Assembly: GCA_963920665.1 (NCBI GenBank)
Contig: OY987268.1
Coordinates: 5,706,501-5,770,500 of the forward strand
Direction: 5' to 3'
Origin: Straminergon stramineum
Lineage: Eukaryota > Streptophyta > Bryopsida > Hypnales > Calliergonaceae
Length of the DNA: 64,000 nt
Shown here: positions 23,268-34,828 of the stretch, one piece after another
Layout of the letters: every line of letters begins with the position of its first letter
How positions within the stretch are numbered: the stretch's first letter is position 1
Translations under genes and position numbers: made by a program
The notes under the pieces: generated by a model
What the model was told of the DNA's origin: nothing
Database searches by the model: none
Seen by the model: the letters and a program-made list of their open reading frames with translations, nothing else

Positions 23268-23462
23268 TTTAAAATATCCCTTTCTTTTGCAATGCATTCA
23301 CAGTAAGTAATAAATTTAGCAATTTTTCAATTGCCATATACCGTATTTATCAAATTCAAAAACAATTTTTTTTTTCCAAAACTAAAATTGGATTAGAACT
23401 TGGTTTGTACACCATTCTCCAACTAATAGCAAACTCAAAACTTAGACATTGCTAAAACTCCT

Positions 23463-23852
23463 TAACCCTTAAATGACAGATTGGTAACCATGGAAGAAAG
23501 TGGGCGGTGAATAGTACACATGTTGCCGTTGACCGCAGTTGAATATACTATTCTTGCACTAAATAGAGATTGAAAAAGCATGCATCACGTGTTGCCTTCA
23601 TGGAAATTGAAAGAAAGGCAACAATGGCTCTATGACTGTCCATATGAATCTCCATGACATTTTCTTGCAATTTGCACCACCTAATAATGAGAATGCATTC
23701 AATGACCCTCTTCCTGGACTTCCCTAACACAATAGAACTGCATTACCACTTTCACACAAAAAACCCAGATGAAAAAAGCTTTCTTACATCCAATAGAGAG
23801 GTTTTTGTCATCTATCAGACACAAAACGTCCATGTCGACGTTTAAGGGTTAA
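23463..23852. mobile_element. TTAA-bounded element with 12-bp perfect ends, 390 bp
   Basis: TTAACCCTTAAA at the left edge (from 23463) and TTTAAGGGTTAA at the right edge (ending 23852) are exact inverted copies. If TTAA is the duplicated target, the element ends are CCCTTAAA. The interior is unlike the other TTAA-bounded elements and encodes nothing recognisable. Confidence 0.5.
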
Positions 23853-24036
23853 AAATTGCCAATTTGAACATTAATTTGGGGAATATTCACAACATTGGCA
23901 ATTTGCAAGGTGGGCACCTTGAAACCTATATCTATACCTGTCCCAGTTTTAAATCCTTGTGCAGTGGAAAGTCACAATGTTGGCGCTCTGAATCTTGCCA
24001 AGATAACGTAATTGACGTTTTTCAAAAAAACATGCC

Positions 24037-26097
24037 CTATTTCCCTTGAGCTGGGTACTGCACAACTGGGTGCGCAACAAATGTGGGCACATGCTCACCA
24101 GCCATCACTACAAGCTCCACGCTCTTCGCGTTCCATATCTGCGTTGCACTTTCACCATCTCCACTTGGTGCTCTCTTCGTTCCATCAGTTGACTGATGAC
24201 CTAAGGGAATTTCCATTAAATTACATTGGCAATGTTTTGTTAAAATTAGTGCCATTAATGGATCTAAACTTGAATCTAGACAGAAATTAAACCTAAACAC
24301 AAGTGCTTACAACGAAACGGTTTCCATGATGCTGGAATGTCATAGTAATATTGTTCCAACTCAATGTTCTCCAACATGCTATTTTGAAGTCAGTATTGTT
24401 ATGTTGACGTACAGACATTCACGACCTTGGTAGCTTTTGAAACCTAAATCTAAACTGATCCTAGCTTATTTTTTAGAGCTTGGTAAAGTAGAATGTCATG
24501 ATTTTGGCACTTAAAGTTGAGTCAAAGTAACAAAATTAATGTTGCTACCATTTCAATTACTCGTTTTTCACAGCAGTCAACTGCCATTCGTAAGTGATTT
24601 TTCCCGAGTGACAAGCATCGGATGATCAAAGTTTTTTTAAAACAAGGGACAGACAGTAAACTGTAGTTTGCGTTTGTGGTCACTCACCTATGAATGTGCC
24701 AAAATCTAGGAAATCTAACGAGATCGATGATAATTAAAATTTTGCTAATTGTTGTTTATCTCATTGGCTAATTAAGAGAGCTTTAGGGTTTTGAATTGGG
24801 TTGTCACAAGACAAGTATGGCAACCGGTATCTTGGTATGGTGTCTCAATCAGGTGAACTTACCTGACAACTTATGATTGGCATTATTATGTCCATGCCAG
24901 TAATGCTGTCAAGCAATATCAGTCTAGTTCATGTTGGCAAATGCAAAACTGTGAAAATTAATGAACATTGACTCACCATCGTTGCCGTCCCGATTGATGA
25001 TCCAGTGCGGGGGGAAGGAAGTTCCACATGAAGTCACAATTTTGATTCACTCTCTACCTATATCACGAATTGACATTATTATGTTCATTGATGTTTTTCA
25101 AGCAATCCATTATCTAGTCCCATTTCCGTAATTGAAAAACTGTGGAAATTTTCGATCATTATTCTGACTTCACCATCATCGCCGTAAGTTTTGATGATCA
25201 GATGCAAGGGTCGCCTTAATTATTGCGTACAATTGAAGTTCCCTGGCCAATTTCGGTTGACAATCTAATTATAAGAGGAACGAATTGGTATTGTTCAAGC
25301 ATTTTGTATCTAGATGGTCAATTTCATTAAAATGGCGGTATGATGATGAAATGGCGCAACATTCCATTAAAATGGTGCAGAATATGTTAGAAATTACACG
25401 GCATTCCATTAAAATGGCGCAGAGTATGTCAAAAATGGCGGAATAATACCGCCATTTTAATGAAATTGACCATCTAGTCCCTTTCCGGCGACTGTAAAAC
25501 TGTAAAATTCATTCAAACGTCAATTTCTTTAAATTGGCGATGTATATATTGCTGTACTTTGGGGCAGTTCAGGACGCACGGCCTGAATCCAAAATCTATA
25601 CCTATCCTAGTTTGTGCCCTTAAATTAGCCCATTTGTGAAGATATACTGTATGTCACAAATTTTTGGCTTGTGAAATATCACCAACTTAACGAAATTAAA
25701 GTTTTTAATTCATACTGAACAGAGATGACTCACCGTCGTCTCCTCCGTCCTGCTGCTCCGGTTCCAGAGACCGGTGGGCATTGCTCCGTTGCAGTTTCCG
25801 GCTCATGTGTCGCAGCAGCCACACGCACAAGTAGAAGCAGATGAGCGCCGCCATGCCCGCCACCACGCCCAAAATGGCTGCGTAGCCCCAGTGCTGCCCG
25901 TGCCCCTTGTGCCCAGCGGATTCCTCGTGATGATGGCTCACCACGCGCTCGCCATTCAGCGGAGACATCGATCCTATCCTGCTGGCCATGGCGGTGTGGG
26001 CGGAGTTCGTGGACAGCAGCCACTTCGGCTCCACGCCCACGCGGCTGATCAGGCGACGTCCGCTGGGAATGGCGGCCATCACCAGGATCCCCGCCAT
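24037..26097 (-). CDS. GLUTAMINE DUMPER (GDU)-like membrane protein, two exons
   Basis: GDU proteins are small plant proteins with one membrane span and a cytosolic VIMAG motif; in Arabidopsis they affect amino-acid export and interact with RING ubiquitin ligases. Exon 1 is 25734-26097 and exon 2 is 24037-24200. The donor is GTGAGT and the acceptor CTTAG; 364 + 164 nt join in frame to give 175 residues. One hydrophobic span is visible (about residues 72-95, AAILGVVAGMAALICFYLCV). The C-terminal part has VELVVMAGEHVPTFVAHP, the VIMAG-type motif, nearly identical to the motif in the gene at 50380. The 1.5-kb intron holds a foldback element and repeats that copy the donor region. An intron is unusual for this mostly intronless family, so the join should be treated as a strong but untested inference. 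Confidence 0.72.
24876..25560. repeat. Imperfect tandem repeats within the GDU-like intron
   Basis: Related blocks recur about every 190-215 bp: ATTGGCATTATTATGTCC (24876), AATTGACATTATTATGTTC (25069) and AATTGGTATTGTTC (25283), each followed by a TCAAGCA block and a TCTAGT block. On the minus strand two units carry a donor-like GTGAGT or GTGAAG (24971-24976, 25168-25173) preceded by sequence like the end of exon 1. Confidence 0.6.
25311..25475. mobile_element. Foldback MITE inside the intron, about 165 bp
   Basis: The left arm ATGGTCAATTTCATTAAAAT is the exact inverted match of the right arm ending AATTGACCAT, and pairing continues through GGCGGTAT/ATACCGCC. CTAG lies on both sides. The neighbouring tandem unit has a single uninterrupted TATCTAGTCCC, which looks like the empty site. 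Three ATTCCATTAAAATGG-type blocks repeat inside the loop. Confidence 0.8.
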
Positions 26098-28400
26098 CGA
26101 TCACGTATAATGAAGTCCACCTTGATCGATCGATTGATCCGGAGTTTAAGAGCAGTGTCGGATCATGAGCGCATGTACGTGATCGATCATGCGCATTTCA
26201 TCATTCTAGTTACTTGCGAGATTGGCACTTTTCCAGGCGTTAATCGGTCTGATCTTGAACCTAGCTACTGATATCTATACCAGCCTACGTACCACACTTA
26301 GTTTTTAGAGGTTTCTATACTGGAATGTCACGATATTTGCACTCGGGAACACAACTCTCTTATTAAAACTAGTATATTATGTACTTGATAGTATATGCAC
26401 GGGATTCGGTTGAATTGGGCTTTGAAATGGAGCTGAATGATGACATCTTAGAACATGCATGGTGATGACGGACTAGTGAAGTACCTAGCTCTAGGGAAGG
26501 AAATCAAAAGCTTGAGGTTACTGGCGCTTGCACCCCGGCCCCAGCCCCATCATGTTCAGCTAGAACGGTGTTCTAGCTTTCTATATCATCAGAGGGTAGA
26601 ATCTCACTCTGTTTAATCTTTCATTTCGGCACTCTCAATTGGATGCATGACGACATCGAAATCGAGTTAATTTGATTCTTGAAATTGACGTTCCAAACTA
26701 CTTCAAACGTCAAACTGATGGTTTTCCTCGACTTTGACGCGGTTCGGGCCCCCCAGCCCGGCCTGAACCAAGATCTATACCTATCCTAGTTTTTGGTCTG
26801 AAGTTAGACCTTTGTGAAAGATATGTTTCACAATTTTTACCTTGTGGAATATTTCGCCAATTTAACGAAATTGATGTTTACAGTTTTCAACGAAAACTCA
26901 ACAAGAATGCAAAAGTTGTTGACAAGTAAGACGCGGTCCAAGGATTGCTGTTCCCTTCACTTATTTTCAGAAGAAAATTTTTAAGAACTAGACGACACTA
27001 GATTTCTTCATAATTACAGCACAATCAGTCTGTCGTCGGCCGGAAAGGTCCGAATTTTACAGGGATTATGAATCACAAAGTGGAAGCAAATCAATTTTGT
27101 CGTTCAAGCTAAACTGAAACGATCGAATACATGCTCCACTGATCCCGTTGCATGATGTAAATCTAATAGGTTACCATATCGATCTGCTTCCGCTTTGTAC
27201 TAGTATATATGGCGATCGATATTCATTAGAATCATGGCAGTTCCTCAATTGCCAAAGCCTAGGAGCGCAAGCAATTCTTCTTTGGAAAACTAGAATTATA
27301 CCTCAGTCTACATTTCATTTTCAAGAGACGATTGCACAAAGCATTGCTAAAGTCGCTCAAACTCGCAAATAATGAAACGAATATAAACCCTTTTAGTCTA
27401 TTAGCTCGAGTCAGTCCACAATGCGATGGCTTTGCCTCGCTTTCACTTCACTTCGACCTAGAATCTAGAAGCTAGAACGGTGAACTAGCTCAGTCTTTAT
27501 AAAACCGTCAAACGCACGTCCCAGAAGTACTTGTATGGGACCCAAAAACTATAAAAGAATTGAGTTTTTCAAGCGAATCAATCTTCAAGTGAAGTAATCA
27601 GCACTAGCATGTAGAAGAGACATAAGTTACGTACACAGTGTCAATATGGGGCTTTCGGTGATCACATGAGAAACTGAGCAATGCTGGATTGCTCCAGACC
27701 TCCAGGGGCAGCTGGAAACCAGAGACGAAGCAGGTAGGATTTGAAGTTCAGCACCTTTAGTGTGAACTGCTGGGATTGTGGCTCAAATTCAGCTTCATCC
27801 ATCAAAAATTCAAAATGCGCTTCATGTGATGCAATTGGCATCATTAATTTAACCGATTGGGGGTTTCAGTACAATCTTAACTGTTGGCCGTGCTCTCAGT
27901 CTCACTCCTCAAGCCCTCATTGCCAGTATACTTACGTCTGGTGGGAGAATCAGGTTTGTCATGTAGTACTGTACCTGGAAAATATATCATCTACTTGCAC
28001 CTTCATGAGAAATCAGTGGGAAGCTACTAACAATCCTATAAGGCAAGCTGTAACCGTTTGTGGTAAATATGACATTGTGGGATCTACAATGAATATGATC
28101 CAGGTAGTCATGAGAAATTTTGGTCAAGCTTGTCCCAAAAGACATGTTTGTAATAGTGATAGATTTTAGCGAAATTAGTGCAATTCTGGTTGCCACATTG
28201 AATCCAAGTAATGCTATGTGTTGCACTTGAACGTTTTAAGTAGTGATGTCAGCATTTGAAAGTAAATATATATCCAGCCCTAAGGTGTATCCAGGTTCAT
28301 TCCTACGTTTTTTGAAAACATTGCTCTTCACATCAACACCAGAAGCATTCGTGACAGGACGTTAAAAGTAGGGATGGCGCCAAAAGCAGTGAGCACAACA
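26098..28400. other. Upstream region of the GDU-like gene, no other gene
   Basis: Probably promoter and 5' UTR of the minus-strand GDU-like gene, then intergenic DNA of more balanced composition. A block around CTATACCTATCCTAG (near 26775) and its continuation matches one at 25590 in the intron. Open frames such as 27741-28169 have no recognised similarity. Confidence 0.45.
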
Positions 28401-31400
28401 GAAAGCAAGGAGACTTAGAATTCTGCTTTTCTTAGTGAGCTTGGTCACATACTTATTAGTCCAACATTCCCATGGACATTTTTACAAGACAAAGTTGTAC
28501 TTTAGGAAGATTTAGAATCCCTCCAAAGTTGATTTGGTCTGTTAAAGCTTGAAAATCATTCATATATGTCTCAAATCATTCTTCACCCCTCTACTAGGCT
28601 TTTCATTGAACTTTTAGTGAAATTCAAGTGGAAAGGGAAGCAACTTAGCTTGTCTTTGGTATGAAGTGATACTTTTGTCAATGAAAGTGGAGTCGGTTCT
28701 GAAATGCCAAAATTGTGAAATTTTAAGGTAGGGAGCTTAAACTAGGAATTCTTTTGATTGTGATTTGGACTCATCTAAAATTTTCTAGGCATTGAGCTAG
28801 TAGTGAAACACACCTTTGGTAAAAGTTTCACAAGAATCCAATAAATATTGCATCGGGAAGGGCATGCCCCAAAGTGGAAAATGGCTTGAAATCATGCTTT
28901 TGGGCTTTTAAGGATTAATGGTAACTCCATGTAATTGAGTCATAGTGTTCATCTCCTCAATATTTTAGAATCTCAATTTATAATATCTAAGCTAAAATTT
29001 TTGTTATGAGATTTATATAACAATGAATAAAAGGACAATCTTGGATTTTTGAATTGAAATGAAGCCCAAGGATATGTATTATGACACAATTAGGTGGATT
29101 CTCCACTTGATGTACTTAACTTAGCATGAGTTTCCTTGTAAGCAGTATTGGTCATCATGTTTATGAGGAAGGGCCATTCTTACGTAAGTTGGACTGTCCT
29201 ACCATTAATTTGATGGACTTCCCAAACAAAAAATAGCTTGTAGGTTTTAGGGCTATAGGGCTTTCCATAAAAAAAAGACTTCATACAGATTTACAAATTT
29301 GCCACCAAATTTCTAAAGGTTCTTCTACCAAGTGCTCATTAATTAGACATTTCAAAATTTGATGAAATTTCCAAAAATATACTAACCCTAAACTATAAAT
29401 CAAGCTTCTATTTTGAAAAATTAGTATCTCTAGTGCAAATATGAAAAATGACCCATTTCACTTTTTCCATTAAATTGTCTAACTATTCCTATCTAGAAAA
29501 TAGAAATTGTAGAATAGAAATATTTTATTCTATTGAATTTCCATTGAGGACTATAGGATGGTGTTGTTTGTTCTTGAACATAAGCTAAAATTATTCATAG
29601 GGGGGTTTATAAGTAATAAATTAAATCTTTTTTTTTTGTAGAGGCATAAAATTGCCTTATATGTCTATTTTGTGAATTTTAGATTTTAAAAACATACTAT
29701 ACAAAGTTATAGCCCAAAATCACCTTTCTCAAAAATTGAGGAAATAGAAACAATATAAGTACTTGTTTCCTTGCAAACATCCAGGGTATTTCAAAACCCA
29801 CTCAATTCAAGAAATCTTCAACTTTTACATATAATCATATTTATTGTTTAAGTACATTTTACTGTGCCAAAATGAATAATCTATTCAAGTTTCAAAAGTC
29901 CTATTGTAATTTTCAAATTATCTAGATAAATTTTTAGTTTTAGGGATCTAAAATCTATAATAATTATATTCCAATTATAGATGTCTATTTTAGATGTTGT
30001 AATTCTTTCCATCATTATAACCTACATGCACACTCTAAATAACATGTTTATTCCAACTTTAATTTTAGTGATCCAATTACACACTCTCTATATGTACAAT
30101 ATTAAGATCCCGTCATGAATATAATCAATTATAAGATCTCCATCTAAAGTTAATCTTTAAGAGGTTTTAGAGGGTAGAAATAATCAAGAAAATGGAGTAT
30201 TAAATAGGGCAATTCAATAGAAGAGGTCAATATTCATTCATTTTGTTGTGCCAAATACTTTTACCAATGAGGTTGGAGACACTCTTACCAACCAAATGAG
30301 TAACATCTAAACTACTTTAACCTTTAAATGCTAAAGGTGCTAAAAACTACACTTAAATTCATTTGATGGACTGGGTATGCATATACTCTTTAGAGTTGTC
30401 TTGTTGAACACATTTATGAGTTTTGGTGTTGTGTTGGACATTTGATGTCATGTGTTGAGTTTTAGCATTGCGAGTTGTCTTATAATGCATCAATGCCAGC
30501 TAAGATCATTTGAAATCTCACTGTAACTATGAGCTTAAATTTGAATGTATTATGTGTAAATCATATTGAAACACTTTACTAAAAAGAAACTTAAATTTGT
30601 CAGCATCATAAACAAGTGGTAAATTTATTGGAAGTCAAAAGTAAATTGACTCTATTAGACGTTGCAAGGGCTTTACTAGATGTCATGTGATGTCAAGTTG
30701 TTGCGATGTCGCCGTGTCCAAGAAGAAAACCATGATACTAAGGGTTAAAACTCTTGACATTACAACCTTGGAGAGAAATTTGGAACTTAATTACTTTTAT
30801 TGTCCATCTTGTACTCTTGAGAGAACTTCAATCAACTTCTATTTTTGTTAATCTCTCTCCCTTGATTATTCAAAGCTGAAATGTTGTTTGAAAGTTTTTA
30901 TTCTATCTTTTAGGTGAAGGTTCTCTACCTCCTTTGAATAATTATTTCCCCACAAACCACTTCTTATTTTCCTAATACATACATCATATATTCAAATTCT
31001 CCCCAAGAGTTGTAATGTCATTCAAAGACATTTTTCAAATGCTCTTGCCAAAATAAAAAATACTATTTATCTAGTATTGCTTAATACAAAGTTGTTTTAT
31101 TGAATCCAAAATGTTCAAAACTAGGAAAAAAAATCTTATTGCGGAAATTCACAATATACAAATGTTGCATGAGGTCTTAACTCTTGAATTCCCCAAACAC
31201 CATACTTTGGTACTAATTAAACTTCAAATTTATATAAAATCTTTCTAAAGTACTATTTTTGAGAGTTTCTTTAGTTGCATATCCTTCAAATTGTATTTTC
31301 AGCATCGAAAATCTAATTTTGGAAAAAATTGTGAACAATTTTTCAATTGAAGATTTTATACAAGGGTGTCCACTGTCCACAATAAATCTTGAATTTTGAA

Positions 31401-32030
31401 TGTTAGAGGCTTATGGAGATGAGCTTGAAATAGTCTAGATCTTAAGGAAAAAATCACATTAGAAATTCATTTAAGAAAATTATAAAGTACATTTTGGGAA
31501 GCTGCAAGTCAATTATAGTTACGCATGTTGTATCCTTTAGCCTCATATTTTTTTCATATGACTTCAATTCTAGATTTGATAGGTAAAATATTGGATTGAA
31601 AGACTTCAAATCACTTTCATAGTTTTAGCACCCTCTTGATCAAACATTCTAGTTTTTCAATCCATAAGTGATATTGTTGTGTTTTTTTTCCAATGTGATC
31701 CATAACACATCTAATTTGAATTCATATGATTATGATTTTTTTTAAATGATAAATCTAATCAAAACTTGGGCTTTTTGTTTACTTTTGACTGCTTTGCGTA
31801 AACTCTAAGAAGTTCAAAAAAAGTTCTTGAACATTTAGGGGGTTAAAAGCCTTGTCCTCTCAAGCAAAGAAAACATGACACATTTTTATCATCTTGAGTT
31901 TTTTGGCAAAATTTTGCATTGATAGGATTGAGCCTCTTAGACTTTGTCCCTCCAGATTCCAGAATTGCACCAGTGTTGCGAAGGCTTGTGGCAAGGTACT
32001 GTTCCAGAAAAACCAAGCTAATTAATACTG
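28401..32030. other. AT-rich intergenic sequence with dispersed repeats
   Basis: No gene recognised. The stretch 30380-30720 is a diverged direct copy of 47440-47775 (separate entry). Confidence 0.4.
30380..30720 (+). repeat. Dispersed repeat, about 335 bp, copy 1
   Basis: Shared ordered blocks with 47440-47775: CATCAATGC(C/T)AGCTAAGA, ATTTGAAATCT, ATGAGCTTAAATTTGAATGT, ATGTGTAAATCA and GACGTTGCAAGGG. Diverged, same orientation, no coding content; possibly part of an old retroelement. Confidence 0.6.
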
Positions 32031-33060
32031 ACTAAAAGGGCCTTCTTACATGTATCATTGGGTGGGAAGCTTCACAGGGAGTGCTACAGGTGAATATTGC
32101 AATTGCACTTTCATGTGGACTCAGTGAGTGGAGAGGAATACAATAAGAAATCAACACGTAGTAGATTCTTTCAAAAGTGACTAATCTCCACCAATGAAGT
32201 TGTCCACTGATATCGGCAAAACTTCCAAACTCCTCCTTTCCCGCTTGCCCACCCCCGCAAGACAATCGGTTAAGCCTAATTCGGCTTGTTACAGCTGGAA
32301 CTCTCATGCCAAATTGCCAACAGCTTGGCCTCAAATGACGCCAAGAATCAGGAAGTTAAACATATTTTTCGAGGAAGCGAGTCTGGACAGATCAGTTCGC
32401 AGAAACTTGTACTTGCATGCAACAATCGGAACCTGGTCGTGATTGCATCCACCAGACGTATCGAAAGCCAGACTTGCAAACGCAACTGCCTAGGGACTGA
32501 GGACGCTAAATCCTCCATTCACGAGGCAGGGCGAATTTATCACAGAGCAAAAACGCAGGAATTTTTGCCACACATGATAAAATTTTCCAATTTCGAATTC
32601 ATATTTGCAATCAGAAATCCCAAATCCTTTGAGGAAGGGGAAGAACATAGAAGTTAAACAGCACAAAATAGGGGCTTTGTTTTTTACATTTATCCTGGAG
32701 AACACAAAATTCACCTTGCTAGTCCCACTTTGAATGGAAGATTTAGCATTCTGCACTGCCTCACAGCCCAGCTAGTCTCTCTCTACTAAGGGCCTCCTAC
32801 CATGTGAGTAGGGCCGGCGAAGTTCCCCGGTGAAGCTACAGTGTCAAAAAAGAAATTGTAGTGCTATGTGGACCGGGTGGGTGGGGAGAGATCCAGTGAA
32901 AATTCGACACGTAATGATTCCCATCAAGTTGAGCCGGCAAGACAATGGATATTCACTTCTTGTCTTTCAGTGCTTTTTCCACCGCCCCGACTCACATGAC
33001 AGGAGACCCTAATTCCTGCACCGCGGCTGAGAAGTCCAAAGCAATATAATACTCACATGA
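32031..33060. other. Higher-GC intergenic block with an internal diverged duplication
   Basis: Blocks near 32110-32270 (CATGTGGACTCAGTG, AACACGTAGTAGATTC, CGCAAGACAATCGG) recur in order near 32865-32950 (TATGTGGACCGGGTG, GACACGTAATGATTC, GGCAAGACAATGG). The 82- to 123-codon open frames here have no recognised similarity. Sequence at 32560-32720 is an inverted relative of part of the MITE at 33228-33467. Confidence 0.45.
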
Positions 33061-33227
33061 ATTCCTGTAACTTACTGTTGACAAAGTCCCACGCATGTGA
33101 CATGTGCAAGCAATTCGGCGTGAACAGAAGCAAGGCACGGAAAGCGTGCTTGGAAGACGTCCACGACGCACTCACAAGTGAAGAGATGAACGGATTTGGC
33201 ATCAAACAAGCCTTATATTGGATGGGT

Positions 33228-33467
33228 GGGCCGGGGTGGATTGACCCCCTTGCTCGTCCCCCCAAGTCATTCCAGGGGTGTATGTAAGAAAAAGGACTCC
33301 CTATTTTGTGTTTCATTAATTTATCTTCTCTACCTCTCCTAGCTAATTTGGAGCCACTGATTGCAAATATGAATTCAAAATTTGCAAATTTTATCATGTG
33401 TGAAAAACTAAAAAAAATTCAGGGTTTTTACTTGGGGAAGAGCAAGGGGGTCAATCCACCCTGGCCA
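33228..33467. mobile_element. MITE with GATGGGT target duplication, 240 bp
   Basis: The left end GGGCCGGGGTGGATTGACCC and the inverted right end GGGTCAATCCACCCTGGCCA pair with few mismatches, and the pairing extends through CCCTTGCTC and CCCCAAG. GATGGGT (7 bp, possibly GATGGGTG) flanks both sides at 33221 and 33468. A 7-8 bp duplication would fit an hAT-like origin. Confidence 0.75.
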
Positions 33468-33474
33468 GATGGGT

Positions 33475-34828
33475 GCGACAAATTTTGGTGAAAATGGAGG
33501 CAGTTTCACTCACTTCTTTTGACCCTGAAATGAAGTTAGGGATTTCAAATGTCCTATATATGCATGACTTTCTATATTACTATAAAAACAAAGAATGCAG
33601 ATATTGGTTAAAAAATTGAATTATTTTTGATTGAATATATATCTTAAATCCGGGTATGTGTTCTTCTACGTAAAAAACTATAGTTAGATATAAACTAGCT
33701 CATAAGTTCTGTTAATTTGAGCTTTGGGCACTTGAACACCCCCTTGAATGTCTTGGTTTTTAGAACTCTTTGCACTTTGAAGCACACCATTTCAAATTTT
33801 CAACAAAGATGACCATGAAAGTAATTATATCTAAATTTGTTTGAATAAACATTGTTCTTATTGTTAAATTGCCTATGTATTCTTTGGTTGGATCTTTTCG
33901 GAAGTCAAAAGGGTGTTTTAGATTTTTGTCTTTTGCATAACTTGCGTTTTTAGGACACCTTATGAATAGATTTCAAACTATTGAAAATAGGTGTGATGAT
34001 TAGCAATCCTAAGTTCTCATGAGTAGGAACAATACATTCTAGGCAAGAATTTGTAGGGGTCAGATTTAGAAAGGGGAAATAATTAGATACACTTACCTTC
34101 ACATAATTAATTATTTATCTTCAAAAATCTGGATGGAAATCGACAAGGGGGAATCAAGGTGGGGATGTCCTTACCTTCCTTACCCTCATCTTAATAATAT
34201 GTATATTACATGGTGCATTGGGCATAGCTTGTGGGTTATATCTTTAACTCTTAAAGGTTATAATTTACATTGATGGAATTGTAATCTTTTGGATAATTAG
34301 ATGTTGGAAGGAAATAGTGAAGATATGTCAACTTCTAAAGTCTCGAGGCCTTTTCTTTCAAAAACAACTCAAAATTACCATTTCTATTATGTTGAGCCAT
34401 GCAAACATGCAAACAAAGGAAAGTTTTTTGGAAAAGCTTGACCATAGGATCTTGCACAGTTGTACTACACATGTAAGAGAGCATATGGTAAAAGTCTGCG
34501 AAGTTTTAAAAGTTTTAAGGTATTGATTGGAAAATATTATTTGATAGAAATTGATAGATAAGAATTTTTGGATCCTACCTAATAATTTTAGATGACTTTG
34601 ATCACCATTTGTAGAAATTTATTGCACTACAAATTCTAAATGTATAGTACTAAAAAACATACTCTATATTAGTCATATCTCTACCAATTAATTTTTAGAG
34701 GTACCAAAGACATGGAATATTATTGTATAATATTTTCATTATAAAGTCGTGTCTATTCCAAAAAGCCTAACAACTCATTACTATAGTGCTACAAACGCTT
34801 TGAAAATCTGAATTTCCGTCTAGGCAAT
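33475..34828. other. AT-rich intergenic sequence
   Basis: No gene recognised. Around 34320-34470 is a short relative of 54870-54980 (GAGGCCTTTTCTTTC, AACTCAAAATTACCATTTCT, ACCATAGGATCTTGCAC). Confidence 0.4.

Noticed and set aside
25774..26271. 165-codon plus-strand open frame over the GDU-like exon 1
   Set aside because: Antisense shadow of the minus-strand exon, which has a clear membrane segment and a good splice donor.
33057..33287. 76-codon open frame with CKQFGVNRSKARKAC, considered as a gene fragment
   Set aside because: No recognised family. Its end runs into the MITE at 33228, so at most it is an unprovable remnant.
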